This document shows, one piece after another, positions 1 through 13,081 of a DNA stretch of 64,000 nucleotides. The notes beneath the pieces are model-generated. The model had not been told where the DNA came from, ran no database searches, and saw nothing but the letters and a program-made list of their open reading frames with translations. Position 1 is the first letter of the stretch. Every line of letters begins with the position of its first letter. Both the position numbers and the translations under genes were made by a program. The DNA is taken from NCBI GenBank assembly GCA_032358165.1, contig JAALGY010000023.1:930001-994000 (forward strand). The letters run 5' to 3'. The stretch is from Diplosphaera chodatii (Eukaryota; Chlorophyta; Trebouxiophyceae; Prasiolales; Stichococcaceae).

Positions 1-63
1 CGGTGTCGTTCGTGTCGCTGATGTTGACAGCTTGCGCTGCCGCAACCGCAGGTGTGATCGACC

Positions 64-3000
64 ATGGCTGCGCCGGCCTGGATGTTCCCTGACTTCGGTG
101 GCCAGGCGTTCGGCTTTCCGGTGGGCTTTGCTTGACAACAGCATCCCTCAGCCTGTGCTCCACTGTGTCCAGTGTGCTCTGCATGCTGCAGCAGATGTAC
201 CTGCACAAGGGATCCACAACATACCGTGCCTGACCAATCATGCCTCTGCTGAGTGAGTTAGGGCACTTCGGAGTAGTCAGACTTAGCGTGCATGCACATG
301 CAGGGGTACATGCCGGCTGCGCCGCCGGCACCAGTGTGCACAAGCTGCGGCGAGCAGCTGATGCGCACCGAGGCACAGTTTGCGTCGGCGCAGGCCGGCC
401 GCTGCAACAACTGTCAGCAGCGGCACCAGGCCGGCAACTACTGCCGTGTGTGCGACAAGGTCTGCCGAGCAGGCCGTGCCTGAGAGCAGCCGCTGTGAAT
501 GTGCGCTCAGACGGCCAAGCCTGTGTGACTGAGCTGAGCGAGCGGTGCCCTGCCGACAGGTGTGGAAGCCGACGGACAAGAACATGGTGGGCTGCGACAG
601 CTGCGACTTCTGGATCCACGATCACTGCGACCCCGAGGCCGCGCGTGTGCTGGCGTCCAATGCTGAGGACGAGCAGTACTATTGCCCACCCTGCCGCCAG
701 GCATCCGCTGCCCAGGTCGGCTGCATGCCACGTCGCATCGTGTGTTATTCAAGCTGAGGTTGCATAGTCACCAGGCGGTGCTTCGATACACAAACAGACA
801 TGTGGTGACCGGCGCGGTGTGGGTGCTTGCAGCATGCGCAGCTCGCAGCACTGGCGCAGGCTGAGGCGGCGCTTCGGCAGGCGCAGCCCCGCAATGCGCG
901 CTCTGCCTACGAGATCTTTGCTGGCGAGATGCTCAAGTGCGTGCTGACTATCGCACCAAGGACCAGGGCTGATCCACAAGAAGGGCTCGCTGCCTGACTT
1001 GGTATGTGCTGGGCTGTGCTCACATGCAGTTCCTGCCCTGCTTGCAGACAGTACACACCGCAGGAGCAGATGATGTTTGGCGACATGCAGCACATCATCG
1101 CAGACACCTGGCGCCAGTTGAAGCCCCAGGTGACAATCTGCTTCTCTTTCACTGATCGCCACCTGGTCCACTGGTATTCGAAGTCATGTCGACACCTAAG
1201 CATGTCCACCGCACTGCAGGAGCGGGCGCCATACGAGGCGGCGGCGCAGCACGACTTCCACCGCTACCTGAATGAGAAGGGGCTGTTCGACGAGCTGCAG
1301 GCCAAGTATATGCTGCTGCGCCGCCACACTGAAGACACAGGTGGGTGGTGCAGACAACCCTGATCTCGCTCAAGCTTAGAGCTACACAACCCTGGTGCTT
1401 TGGGACCGCGTAACTTGAGGCAGACTGCTGGTGACTTGACGCTGCGCAGGGCTGTACATGCAGCAGCAGCAGCTGCAGCAGCAGCAGCGGCAGCAGCAGG
1501 CGCAGCAGGAGGAGCAGGACGCCTGGCAGGACAGCCCGCGGGGCGGCGGCCGTGGGGGCGAGCGTGACAGCGCGCCCAGCGCACGGGGCCGCGGCGGTGG
1601 CGCCGGCCCAAAGCCCAAGGCGCAGCGGACAAGCAGCTCGCAGGACCGCACCCCACGCGGCCGGCCCGCCAAGCACGCCGAGTACGTGGACGACTTCGAG
1701 GACGAGGACGCGGAGGAGGACGCGGAAGCGGATGACGACGACGATGAGGAGTTCGACATCCCCCCGCGCCGCAGGCACAAGGGCCTGCCAGCCCGCCAGC
1801 TGCCTGCCAAGCGCGCCGCACCGCTGCCCGCTGCCAAGCCGCCGGCGAAGCGCGTTGCCGTCAAGCCCGCAGTGGACGGCCTGCCCAGCCGCGTGCCCGT
1901 TGTCTGCCATGGCACGGAGGTGGGCCACCAGAGACGGTGCATGGCAAAGCCGTTGGCTGCTTGCTGCAAGTGTACGGTGTGTTTAGCGCGCCTGTTTTGC
2001 CAGAAAGCATGGCAGACTTCAAGGCAAGGAAGCTTACATTCACTGTCCTTTGCCTGCAGGGCGTCTTCCTGGTGGCACAGAGTCGCGTAATCTGTGAGTG
2101 TGCCGAGTGCGCCGGGCAGCCTGAAAGCCAACGAGAGATGAGCGCCACCCACTTTGAGGCGCATGCCGGTGCCGGTGCTGCTAAGAAGTGGAAGTCGTCA
2201 GTACGCATCATGGCCGGCGCCGTGCCAGAAGCCCCAATCGGTGCGCACTAGGCACTTGCAGGACTGCATAGTTGTTGGGGTGTTGAATCGGGGTGATGGC
2301 TCGAGGTGCAGTATTCAGAGGCTGCCGCCGCAGCAATAGAATGTGCATCTGCAGCACCCCGCAGTGTTGATATGAGGCATGTCGCAACGCATGCAGGCGG
2401 CAGCAACATGTCGGTGGGCAAGTGGCTTATCATGGTAGGCCTTGAGGAGGCAAAGGACGCCAAGCCCAAGGGCACGCCCCCACCGGGCGGGCTGCAGAGC
2501 AGCAATGCCAGCGCCGTGGCAGGCAGCAAGGGCAGCCACAAAGTGGCGGTCAAGAAGGAGGGCGTGCCGGGCAGCGGCGGCAGCGGCAAGCTCGTCAAGT
2601 GGGAGGACCTGCCGGGCGAGCAGAGGCCGAACGGCACCTCCAAGCCCAAGATTGGCCGCCCCACAAAGGAGCAACCCAAGGTACGGTACCACTGCTGCGC
2701 GGCGCTCCACTGAACTCAGCCATGCATGGCAGCAGAGTACATTGTTGTTGCACCTGCCAGTCGAAAGATAAGTACCAACAAGCATCATCATATCGATATG
2801 ACCCCGCAGGAGGCGGAGAGGCCGACACCCGCACCATGGCTGGAGATCCCCATGGGGCTGCATGCGGCGGTGCGCGTCCGGTGGGCCGGGGACCGCTGCT
2901 CGGTGTGCGACAGCGACGTGGACTACGACTTCGACCAGCTGGTGTCCTGCGACGCGTGCGGCATCACGGTGCACCAGTCTTGCTACGGCGTCCCGGAGGC

Positions 3001-6000
3001 CCCGGGTGCGCATGCCTGCCACCTCTCCCCTCTTGTGGGTCCCTGAGCACCGAACGCCAACGAGTTGAACAGCGTCAGCAAATGTGCCAATACGGCCTCA
3101 AGACACAGTGGCGCAAGTAGTGATAGCCGGCATATACACAGAAACTGTCTGAGATGCACTGTGTGACGGCTTTTCTGGTGCTGCAGGGGTGGAGGACATG
3201 TGGCTGTGCCGGGCCTGCGAGCTGAAGGAAGAGGGCAAGCCGCCGCCGCAGTGCTGCCTGTGCCCCGTGGCGGGCGGCGCTCTGAAGCCGACCACCATCG
3301 CCGGCCTCTGGGCGCACGCCGCCTGCATGCAGTGGATCCCCGAGGTAGGGACAGCACTTCATGCGGCCCCCTCCTATGACGGCAGGCGACTTCGACTGCA
3401 AGCTGCCTGAACGACCAGTGCTGCACGTACTTGACTGCCCGCCCGCACCTCGCAGGTCACGGTGGGCGACATGAGCAGGATGGAGCCGGTCGACCGCATC
3501 CAGGCGATCCAGAAGGAGCGGTGGGAGCTGCTGTGCGGCGTCTGCCGGCAGCGCTGCGGCGCAAAGGTGTGCCTGCAAGCAAACTTGGGATTCAGACGCT
3601 GCTCACAAGCTGTGGCTCCTGCGCGAGACATCAGCGGAGCACATGTCAAGCCCCAGGTCTGGCTATCTGCACATGGAGTTCACATTGTGGAACAGCATAA
3701 GTCAGCCCGAACATGGAACGTCACATCCGCCTGCTGACTGGTGCTGCCTTTGCAGATCCAATGTACCAGCTGCTATTCAGCATACCACCCATTGTGCGGC
3801 CGGCTGGCGGGGCTGCACATGAACATCGATGACGGCACCGCGGCGGACGGCAGCCCCGACACCGCCGTGCGCCTTGTGTCCTACTGCGCCCGCCACTGCA
3901 CGCCCCACCCTGAGCTGTCAGGTGCTTCTGCGTCTTCTGTAGTTGCATTTCTGACGGCGCTGTGCACTGAAGCACGATCTGCGCAAGAGCCCATGGACCC
4001 GCACTCAGTCTTCCCTGCCCAAGCCTGAGTAAGCTGCTATGCCGGCACTAAGGTCATTTCGTAAGAAACCAAGCTTGTTTGAACTGCATTTAGCAGGATG
4101 TGGTTCCAACTGTCACCAGGTGTACGGCTCGAAAAGGATGTGGAGGCAGAGGAGGAGGCTGAGGCTGATGAGCGGGAGCGCAGCAACGGGCTGTGGAATG
4201 CGCAGCCCTTCCGCCAGCCGCCCGCGGCGCCCCTGCCAGAGTGCCCCGCCGGCTGTGCGCGTGCACAGCCCGTCCAGGTGCCACGACTGTGGGGTGCTGG
4301 CCAGAGTTGCACGACCCTGCTGCCCTTTACTGTTCTGACAATGGCGTGATGACCTCTGCTCGGCTGCAGGAGTGGCACCGTGCATCCCACGGCACCGGCA
4401 TGGGCTGCAGCAGCACTGCCGGCTTCTGGATCCCAGACCAGGCACCGCAGGCGCTGCTGCATCTGTCCCAGTCGCTGCACAGCTCAAAGAAGGCAAGGCG
4501 CTCACCCCAACCTGGACGAAGCAGCCTTGTACAGTGTGCACATATAGCTTGGCTTGGGGAAGTGCCTGACTCTGCGTCCATCGTGGCCGAAGGGGAAAAA
4601 GGACAGCTCAAGGGCAGCCAGGCCGCCGCGGCCGCCACCCAAGCCGCGGGAACTCAGGCCGGCATTCCGCGGGGGCGCAGCCTCTGACAGCAGCAGCGAT
4701 GAGGATGAGCCGCCCTCCGAGGTGCTGGTGGAAATGCTTGACGCAGCATCCACTGCATCGCATGGGCTGGGGTAGTGCTGATGCGCTTGCAACAATGAAT
4801 GCTGAGAGTGCATCAGCGCTGCCCAGGAGCTGATCCATACTCTGTGCTCCTGATCACATGTGCAGGTGGAGTTGATGGCGCTGCCCGAGGATGTACCAGA
4901 AGAGCAGACCGTTGTGTGCGGCAACAAGGTCGGCACATTCCTGACGCGCATGCAGCGGGTGGTTTTGGACGGCGTCGAGATGTCCGCCAGCCGCTTTGAG
5001 CAAGTGGGTTGCGGGCTGTCAGGCCACGCTCTTGTCGTGCACATCACAGTGTGTTCTGGCAGGAGCTGTATCCGATGGGTTCCGACAGGTTGACACCGCT
5101 GCATGCCTCCTCAAGCCAGACGCATACCAGCCCGTTGCCGTCTGACAGGTGTCGGGCAAGGGTGATGCGAAGAAGTGGAAGTGCTCCATCTACGCGGACA
5201 TGCCGGGCGGCCCGGTCGTCATGATGGACTGGCTGGCGGAGCGCGGCCTCGACCGCAAGGCGCTGGGCCTGCTGCAGGCCAATGCGACTGCGCATGAGGC
5301 CTACAGGGTGGGCTTCACTGTCAGCAGAATATGTGAGGATGCTGAGAGTATCGGAAGATGGCCCCAATGGTACAACAATCGCCTGATGGCTCGCGCTACG
5401 CAATGCAGGAGCATGTGGAGGACGAGGTGACGGCGGTGTTGAGCACCATCGTGGGCGACATCGAGCTGGAGCTGGATCCTGAAGCCGCTGCTGCACATGC
5501 GGCTGCACGGGAGGAGGTAAGCCTCCATGCAATGCATCATTGAGCCCGCTGGCGGATGCACTTCAGCATCAGCAGCTGCTGAAATTTTGCAAACGCAAAT
5601 GCCCCATACACAACTCTGCACCATGAGCAGGTGTCGGAAGAGGAGACGGAAGTGCAAGTGGACAGCGCTGCAGTCAGGTCACATATGGTGAGGCCGCAGC
5701 AGCAGCGCGCGGCGCTCAAGGGAGGCCCCCTGCGCAAGGCGGATGGCCGCTTCATGTCAAGGGAGGAGGTACATGCCTGCCGCTGTGCCTGCCACCTCAG
5801 GAATGACGCATGGACGAAGAGGCCACATGCTTGCCACTGGTACCTGGACCCTGCTCACTAGCGCCTGCTTGTCGAATGACAGGCAGCGAGGTACAGGGCG
5901 CGGCTTGCTGCCGGACTGGAGCCCGACATCGACATGGGCGCGCCTGCGGGCAGCCTAAACCCACTTGCAGCAGGCAGCAGCGGTGCTGCTCCAGATGCTG

Positions 6001-9000
6001 GTAGGGAGGCCGGCAGCGCCGAAGCTGCTGGTGCAGACATGGAGCTGTCAGCGAGAGCAGCAAGTGGCAGCGCAGCGGCACAACTGGCAGGCCTGCCTGA
6101 TGCTGGTAAGGGAGCAGCACATTCGCGGCCAGCTGAGGAGGATGGGGTCGTGTCTGCACAGCCAGCGGGGCTCCATGATGCCGGCAGTGCAGCCGCAGCA
6201 GTGCCCACTGCGCCTGTTGTCGCCCGGGATGGCCCTGACAGTGACCCGCCGTCAACAGCTGTGGCAGCAGAGCAGCAGGCTGCAGGAGACTCACTGCGTA
6301 CAGCGAGTGCGTCTGCCGCCAGCAGCGACTGCGCCGATCTGCACGTTGGCAAAGCCGAGCTGGCAGCAGCGGCTGCTGCAGCAGCTTCAAACGGTGTTAC
6401 ACTGGAGCAGCTGGTTGCCCACCTGCGGCGAGAGGGTGGGTGCTGTCCGTGATAACCTGCAGCATGTGTGGGCTACAGCCTAGTACAACATCTGTTTGTC
6501 TGCACCACTGAGTATCGAGTGTATGCTGATGTAAACATCTGCAGGGTCTGCTGCGTCGTTGAACGGGCTGGCGTCGGCAGCAAAAGATGGGCCACAGGCC
6601 TCCAGCCTGCAGTCAGCCCGCAACAGTCTGGCAAAAGATGACGATGGTTCCAGGTGAACTCTCACTGTATGACTGCTGAAGGGTTACCATCGATGTTTCT
6701 GCAGTGCTTGCTGTTGGGCTTCAGGAATATGAGGCATGTCTGGCCTCAAACACCCCTGCTCTGCTGCTGAGCAGGTTTCTGGAAGCGCTGTTCGCGATGG
6801 CGCCAGGCAGCCCGCACGAGGACAGCGACGTCGCGCCGTGGCCCCAGGATCAACAGGCTTCAGGTGCTGGGCGCCCTCAGCTGCTGCACCGTGCCTGAAT
6901 CACCTTGTTGTTGCATGTTGCATGTCATCATGCAAATTGTCCGTGCAAAGCAGTCGTCTCTCTTACTATGGACCTAGTCATTCTCCTACCGAGTATCATG
7001 CTTATCTGATGGCCCAACAGATGGGCGCCTGGACCCTATTGCGCTGTCACGGGCGGCGGCGGACCGCCGCAGCAGCGACCACCACCGGCCGCTCGGGGGC
7101 CACCTCAGCATCCTGGACCGAAAGCTGACCGGCTTCTCCGACCCGGGCTCCCCCTTCTCGGACTCCCGGCTGCTGCACCCTGTGCGCTCCAGGTGAGCAG
7201 CCGCTGTACGCGCACAGCAGCCGAAGGCTTTGCAACACGTTTGCTGGTGTATGCCAGGGAGCATGCTGATACTCCTGGCCAGCAGCAGCTGCTGGCGGAC
7301 ACCTGTTCAACACACATGGTACTGTGCCCTCAGGATGAGCAGCTTCGACTTGGAGAACGCGCTCATGCGCTCCAGCGATGAAGAGGATGCACAGCACCCG
7401 CACAGGGCGTACAGCAGTGCCGAACAGCCAGAGTCCAACGGCCAGCTCGAGCGTCAATATGACGAGCAACAGCAGCGAAGCATCACGCCGCAAGGCCCTG
7501 ACCTGAACCTCGATGCAAGCGAATCCGAGGCAGGCATGGACGCGCGGCAGAGCGCTGCGCGGCCAGAAAGTGCCGCCGGTGGCAGCAGCAGCTTCGTGGA
7601 CAGCCAGCCAGCACCTGGCGTGCCGCAGCTGAGCCTGGAGCAGCGCTTGCGGCAGGCGCAAGGGGGACTCCCTGCCACAAGGCCGAGAAACAGCACAGGC
7701 GAGTCGCAGGGCATGCAACACCCACGTCCTGGACTGCGTCACATAAGCAAGCGTGTACTGCCTGCCTTCTTCTCGAAAGAGCATGCTGTGACAGCCCTTT
7801 CTGTCTGTGCAGAGGCATCAGCTTTGCAGGATGTGCATCCCCCAGTGCGGGACGGGCCAACCGGCGGTGCATCGCCAGCATGCCCGCAAGGGCACAGGGT
7901 CGTGTGGATCTGGATCGCAGCCGACCAGAAATGGTATTCTGCAGATGTCGTGGCCCATGATGTGACTGCCCAGACCCACCGCATCGTCTACCATGTCAAT
8001 GGCAAGGTGAGGCATTGCTTCGCATTATGCACATAAACACCCCGCATTCTGCTCTGCTGTTACCCTGCTATGAAGCATCTCATGTAGCGGCTGTGGTTTG
8101 CAAAGTGGTGCCGAAAAGCTTGCATCAGGCTGCATGATTTTGCCGTGTACAGGATGAGTGGCTTGACTTGGCAGCAGCAGACCGGGAGGGGCGCCTGCGG
8201 TGGGGTGACAGCACTGCTGCTGCAGCCCCATCTGGCGCCCAGGACCCCAAGCCTGCCGAGGAGCTGCGTCAAGGTCAGTCGGGCCGTTGTACAATAGGTC
8301 TTCCATGCATGCATCACCTCAGATTTGGCAGCTTGCATTCAATTGTGCAAGCACAGACCGTTCAGGTACATCTGCCATAACGCCATGCAGATGCTAGTGG
8401 TGGCGCGATGCCGGCTGATCCAGAAGGCTGGCGCATTGGCGTTTGGTGGCCCGATGATGGCCAGTTCTACTACGGTGCCGTTGGCACATCAGACGGTGGC
8501 GTGCCAGGGCAGCCATCAAAGCATCTGGTCCACTATGACGATGGTGAGGGTTAGCACATCAAGCACGCTGTTGCGGGCTTGCCGCTCAAGCAGCTCTGGC
8601 TTGCCTCTGGCTGGCCGTGTGCACATCGTACCATTGGCGTTTACACATCGTGTGGTATGCTCTGCACTCAGATGCAGAAGTACAGAGCGAACATCTGGAG
8701 CGTCCTCGTATCGCAGGTCTGTCCGAGTTCCTGGACCTGTCATCTGAGCGGCTGCACTGGGCTGCGCCCCCCGGCACAGAGGCCAGTGGTGCTGCGTTGG
8801 CAGCCGCTGCCGATGGCCATGTCCAGCTTGAAGGAACGGCAGGCGAGCAGTCCAGGACTGCTGACAGTGCTGGAGACCCCGCGCCCGTGGATGGCGTGGA
8901 TGCGCCAGCAGCAGACGCTCCGAAGGAGCCGCCTCCTGATGAGGTCCGCACACAAGCATGCCCCACAGTGCCAGCTCCGGCCTGCTTCAGTTGTGGAGTT

Positions 9001-11763
9001 AGAGAACATGCCAAACGCCCAAGCAGGTGGCTACCGAATTGACTTGCATCCAATGCACAGAGGATATCTTCTTTTTAACGCTAGTGAGGGCGTGCTTGCA
9101 GGTGGGGGTGGTGTGCGGCGGCCTTGTCGGCGTGCTGCTGACGGGGCGGCTGGTGGTGCGCATGGCGGACGGGCGGGAGGTGTCGCCCACCGAGTTCGAA
9201 CGCGAGGGCGGCAAGGGCTCCAGCAAGAAGTGGAAGGTGCGCACCTGCCTTTCGTTTCGAGTCGTTCAGGAGCCAGCAAGCATTGGAAGAGGTGTACATC
9301 TGCCTCTGGCGCCACCTGCAGCCTGAGGTCACCATGTCACGGCGGCTCTGCAGACAGTGCATGCCTACCACGTCGTCCTTTCTGCAATAGCTGGATTTGG
9401 CGCTCTGCAGCCTGTGTGAAATGGCCAGGTCCCTGCACGTCGGGGCCTGCTGACTACCAGGGTCGCATTCCTCGAGTCTGTGATCTTGGCAGCTATGTGG
9501 AACGGTTTGCTTGCTGGTGCTGTAGTCCAGCCTGCGGGTGGACAAGGGCGGAGGCGTGCCCGGGCGCACCATGGCCGAGTGGCTCATCGATGTTGGCATC
9601 GACCAGCCGCGCACCGACCGCGCCGCAACCGAGCGGGTGCTGCTTCTGGCATCATACTTTGACCGGCCATCGGGTGTCGTGAGCAGTGTATGCACTTCAT
9701 GTGCAATAGCTTGGTATGCTTATAATGTGCTTGCACATTTGCAGGGCCCTGCGGCATCAGCAGCACAAGCAGCGCTTCGACGGCGGCAGGTGGTGCCCGG
9801 GGCCTTCCGGCGGCCCGCACCCGTCACAGGCCGCTCCAGCGGGCATGCTCACAGGTGGGCGCCACATGTGCACTTTATCAACGCGAGGCATCCTCCTGTG
9901 TATCCTGAAACTGCCAGACCATCAAGTGATGTGGTATGTCAGCTTTTAAAAACTATGCACCTCTACCGGCAATGATGGTCAGAAAGCCTGCTGACCAACC
10001 CTTTGCGCACATGCCTGCAGGGACGGCTGCATGTGCGTCATCTGCAAGCAGGCGCGCAAGACGGGCAAGCTGTGGGCGGGGATGACGGGGGGGCCTCCCG
10101 CCAGCGGCGGCGGCGGCGGGGCCACCTTCGCCTCGCCGCCGCCGCCGCCCGGGCGCAGGGGCCCCCTGCCCGGCGGCCCGCCGCCCCGCATCGGCAAGCG
10201 AGCCTTCATGCACGCGCTGCCCCACCTCCCGGCGGGCGCACGCCGCACACCGGTGCGTAGCAGGCCGCCCCTCCTCGCTTATGCACCCTTCAGCCCAGCG
10301 CACCGTGGTCATTCGGCCTGTCCTGCAGGCGCAACTGCTTCCTTGTGTTGTCAGCACCATGCTCACATAGCTACCTGATCCAACTCATTGAAGCAACACT
10401 GGCTGGCGACACTATGCAATGATGACATGGTTGGATGCCTTGCAGCTGTGGAAGCTTCCAACAGCAAGATGCTACACGGCGGCGGAGTGGGAAGCGCAGC
10501 AGGCTGGTGACGAAGACTCAGACGGTGCGCAACTTTGCACTTCCATTCACTGCCAAACAGCCACCATGCATGCGTATTGCATATCAGTGGAAAATTGTGC
10601 AGCTGGTAGTGTAATGGAGGGCTGTTCCACATCAGCAGCATGTCGGCTTGCAGGCGGTCGGCTGGCAGGGCGGGGCCTCACTATGAAGGAGCGTCTTGCG
10701 CAGTGTTCAGCCACCGAGAAGCAGCGGCTTGCCTTCGGAAAGGTACCTGCAATGTCTGCTTGCAGTTTACCACCGCATGTTGTTGTTTTGTTCTTACGTA
10801 AGCCGGCCACACTTTGTGTGCATCTATTATGTGCTGATTTGGCTGGTGTGAGGCGATGCAGCAAGCACGCAGGAGTGGCACTGAGTGCTCAATTTGCCCG
10901 TGACTGCAGTCGGGCATCCATGGCTGGGGCCTCTTTGCCAAGTGCGCGCTGCCGCAGGACTCAATGGTGATGGAGTATCGTGGCGAGGTGGTCAGGTGCG
11001 GGGTGCACTGCATATTCTCATGTCGCTACCGTGGCATTGCTAATCGCAACACATTGTCCGTGGAGATGACGCTGGAAACCCTGGACCCCGAACGCCATGT
11101 CGCTTTGTGCAGGAACGCAAGGCACATATATACTGTGTGAGTGCTGTCTGCTGCAGGCGCGTCATCGGCGACCGGCGGGAAGCTGCTTACCGTGCGGCCG
11201 GCAAGGACTGCTACCTGTTCACGCTTGATGACGAGACAATCATAGATTCCACAGTTGGCGGCAACATTGCGCGGTTCACGGTGAGTCACATCATGTAGCC
11301 CTTCAAAAACACCGCTGCTGCACGCACACACATGGCGACAGGATGGCACCTGCTTGCAGCTTGTCTCAGCTTGCAGCATGCAAGGACGAAATGTTTGGAG
11401 AATATGGGACGGTGTGATGCCTTGCATACTGCAGAACCACTGCTGTGCGCCAAGCTTGTACATCAAGGTGCTGGAGGTAGATGGCCGTGGCCGCCTCTTA
11501 TTCTTCGCTCGCCACGACATTGCCGTCGGCCAGGTAAGGCAGCAGCAATGCAACATATGCAATCTTGGTGTGTGAGCTAACAAACTGGCGTCATGGCCCC
11601 TTCCTTCCTGCAGGGGGCAATCTCCATGGTGTTTCTCATCGGCCGACGGTGAAGAGAGTCTGTGCATTTGCAGGAGCTGACCTTTGATTATCGATTCAAG
11701 GTTGAGGAGGGTGCGGCAAAGCTGCCATGCCGCTGTGGTGCGCCCAATTGCCGGGGCCCTTAA
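64..11763 (+). CDS. Trithorax/ATX-like SET-domain histone H3 lysine methyltransferase (multi-exon)
   Basis: Probable nuclear histone methyltransferase of the trithorax/ATX/SET1 class (H3K4 is the family's usual target; inferred). First exons 64-120, 304-459 and from 560 join in frame: ATG at 64, then a C4HC3 PHD finger (CRVCDK ... CPPCR). Next come an HMG-box-like stretch (about 890-1330), a Gln-rich and acidic/basic linker (1458-1910), SAND-like module 1 (2068-2245 plus 2398-2450), a PHD plus extended PHD (2886-3930; CSVCDSDVDYDFDQLVSCD), SAND-like 2 (4866-5300), two Tudor-like folds (7880-8200 and 8410-8700), SAND-like 3 (9105-9610) and a CxCxxC motif (10025-10050). The SET domain ends the protein: SGIHGWGLFAKC, EYRGEVV, GGNIARF, NHCCAPS, ELTFDYRF, then post-SET CRCGAPNCRG and TAA at 11761-11763. 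Exons between 5400 and 10700 are approximate and the frame near 930-980 does not close. One gene is assumed because same-strand domains follow without a break; two adjacent genes are not excluded. Confidence 0.82.
10905..11763 (+). other. SET plus post-SET catalytic region of the methyltransferase
   Basis: Four exons carry the catalytic core: about 10909-10995 (SAM-binding SGIHGWGLFA), 11159-11280 (DRREAAYRAAGKDCYLFTLD and GGNIARFT), 11437-11534 (NHCCAPS to RHDIAVGQ) and 11674-11763 (ELTFDYRF and the post-SET cysteines). All introns are GT-AG. The knot motif reads NHCCAPSL where SET1/trithorax enzymes usually have NHSCxPNC. The first Cys-for-Ser change also occurs in yeast Set1 (from memory), but Ser-Leu in place of Asn-Cys is unusual. 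Confidence 0.85.
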
Positions 11764-11996
11764 CTAATGAGCGTCAGGCCGGCACCAACTGCTGCGGCTG
11801 TACCCAAGTGCTGGGGACCCCAAACTTGCCTGAGGACCACAGCCTATAATGCCATGTGCAGCTGGTGTGCGTGCGTCTGAGGCGAATGTCCAGCTTAGGA
11901 CGAACCATCATGTTTTTTGACGGTCTCAACAACTACAACCCAGACATTGCTATTGAAGAGCCTCTGAAGATAGAACGTTTGCATACAGCTGGATGT

Positions 11997-12001
11997 TGTA
12001 A
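11997..12001 (+). terminator. TGTAA poly(A) signal of the SET gene
   Basis: TGTAA lies 234 bases after the SET-gene stop. TGTAA is the known polyadenylation signal of green algae. It sits just outside the 3' end of the convergent eEF1A methyltransferase CDS, so the two genes converge within about 280 bases. Confidence 0.5.
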
Positions 12002-12044
12002 CCGATGGTCGAGCATATCGCAGAAGGGGCAACCCATATACCCG

Positions 12045-13081
12045 TCATTGATGAAGCTCAGTGTCCCATCCCCCCAACTGTTCTGAGGGTTGCACACTTG
12101 CGTACAGGTAAAACTCGTTGCCTGCACCAGGTCGGAAGCGGCACATTCATCAAGCCAGCAGGTCATTCTATGACAGGCTGGCAGGCCTGCCGCCTGTGAA
12201 GCGAGCACTAGCATGTGCAACCTGCCAGCAGCTCTGTTAGGCATGCCTCACCAAGCTTGTGACTGTGCTGTGGCCTGAACGCGGCAGGCCGCATGCCCAG
12301 CAGCCGCTGTGCGCGCTCTTGCTGGACGGAGCCGGTCAGCAACAGGAAGCGGGGGTCGTTGACTGGCCGCCGTGACAGCAACCGCATCGTCTGCGCTGTT
12401 TTCTCAAGACACTCTTCCGCCTGCGAAATTGCACCAGCATGAAGGGCATCGCACTCACTGAAAGTGTACTAGATTGCCAACAGGTGTGGTTACAGCTGTA
12501 ATCTTGCAAGGCTGGCTAGGCACTTGATGCACGCACCAGGTATGGTGGGTCCGCCACAACGACTTCGAAGGCCTGGTGCAGCGCCTCTGGCAGCGCGACC
12601 GGCTCGTTGTAGTCGTACAGAGTGAAGTCCCCCAGCACCTGCGGATGTCACTCCTGCCTCTGCTACCTCGATACCATGGAGCCATGGCATTGCCGTGCCA
12701 ACTGGCAGCGGGTTGCCAAGCACGCTGCATGTCAAGGCTCCGATCCTTCGGCCGCTTGCATGCTGGCATCACCTCGAAGCGGCTGTCGTACTCCAGGAGG
12801 TGTACCGGCTGGTCAGGGTAGCGCCTGCGCAGGCACCGAAACAGGGACGGGCATGCAATGCAAGCGATGCTGCCGCCGGCCGCCAGCTGCACCGCCTCCG
12901 CCGCAACAGCAGCCGCCGTCTCGTCGGTGTACCAGAACTGAGACAGGCCCCAGTTCTCCTGGAACGGATCATCCGCCGCGTCCTCCTCAGCCTTCGCCTG
13001 CTGCACGAGGAACTGCTGCAGAATCGCCGCCGTGGACGTGCTCAGTGCAGGCGGGCTGTCGGGCTCATCGGAGTTGCTCAT
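12045..13081 (-). CDS. eEF1A lysine methyltransferase (EEF1AKMT1/EFM5 family, N6AMT2-like)
   Basis: SAM-dependent protein lysine methyltransferase, expected to modify translation elongation factor eEF1A in the cytosol. Four exons on the minus strand, 12773-13081, 12537-12638, 12252-12420 and 12045-12121, join in frame to 218 residues, close to the family's usual 210-220. Family hallmarks are [12 protein letters not shown] near residue 47, the [10 protein letters not shown] strand, [10 protein letters not shown], and the catalytic DPPYL motif at residues 133-137, split from the next exon by an intron. The C-terminus has [17 protein letters not shown], which matches the conserved LxNEFR segment. 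The start at MSNSDEPD is the only ATG that fits. It shares a short divergent promoter region with the GDPD gene and converges with the SET gene. Confidence 0.9.

Noticed and set aside
1149..2164. Two long minus-strand open frames (259 and 260 codons) opposite the acidic linker of the SET gene
   Set aside because: They mirror the Gln-rich and acidic coding sequence, giving Leu/Cys/Arg runs, and have no family features. The sense strand fits the exon chain.
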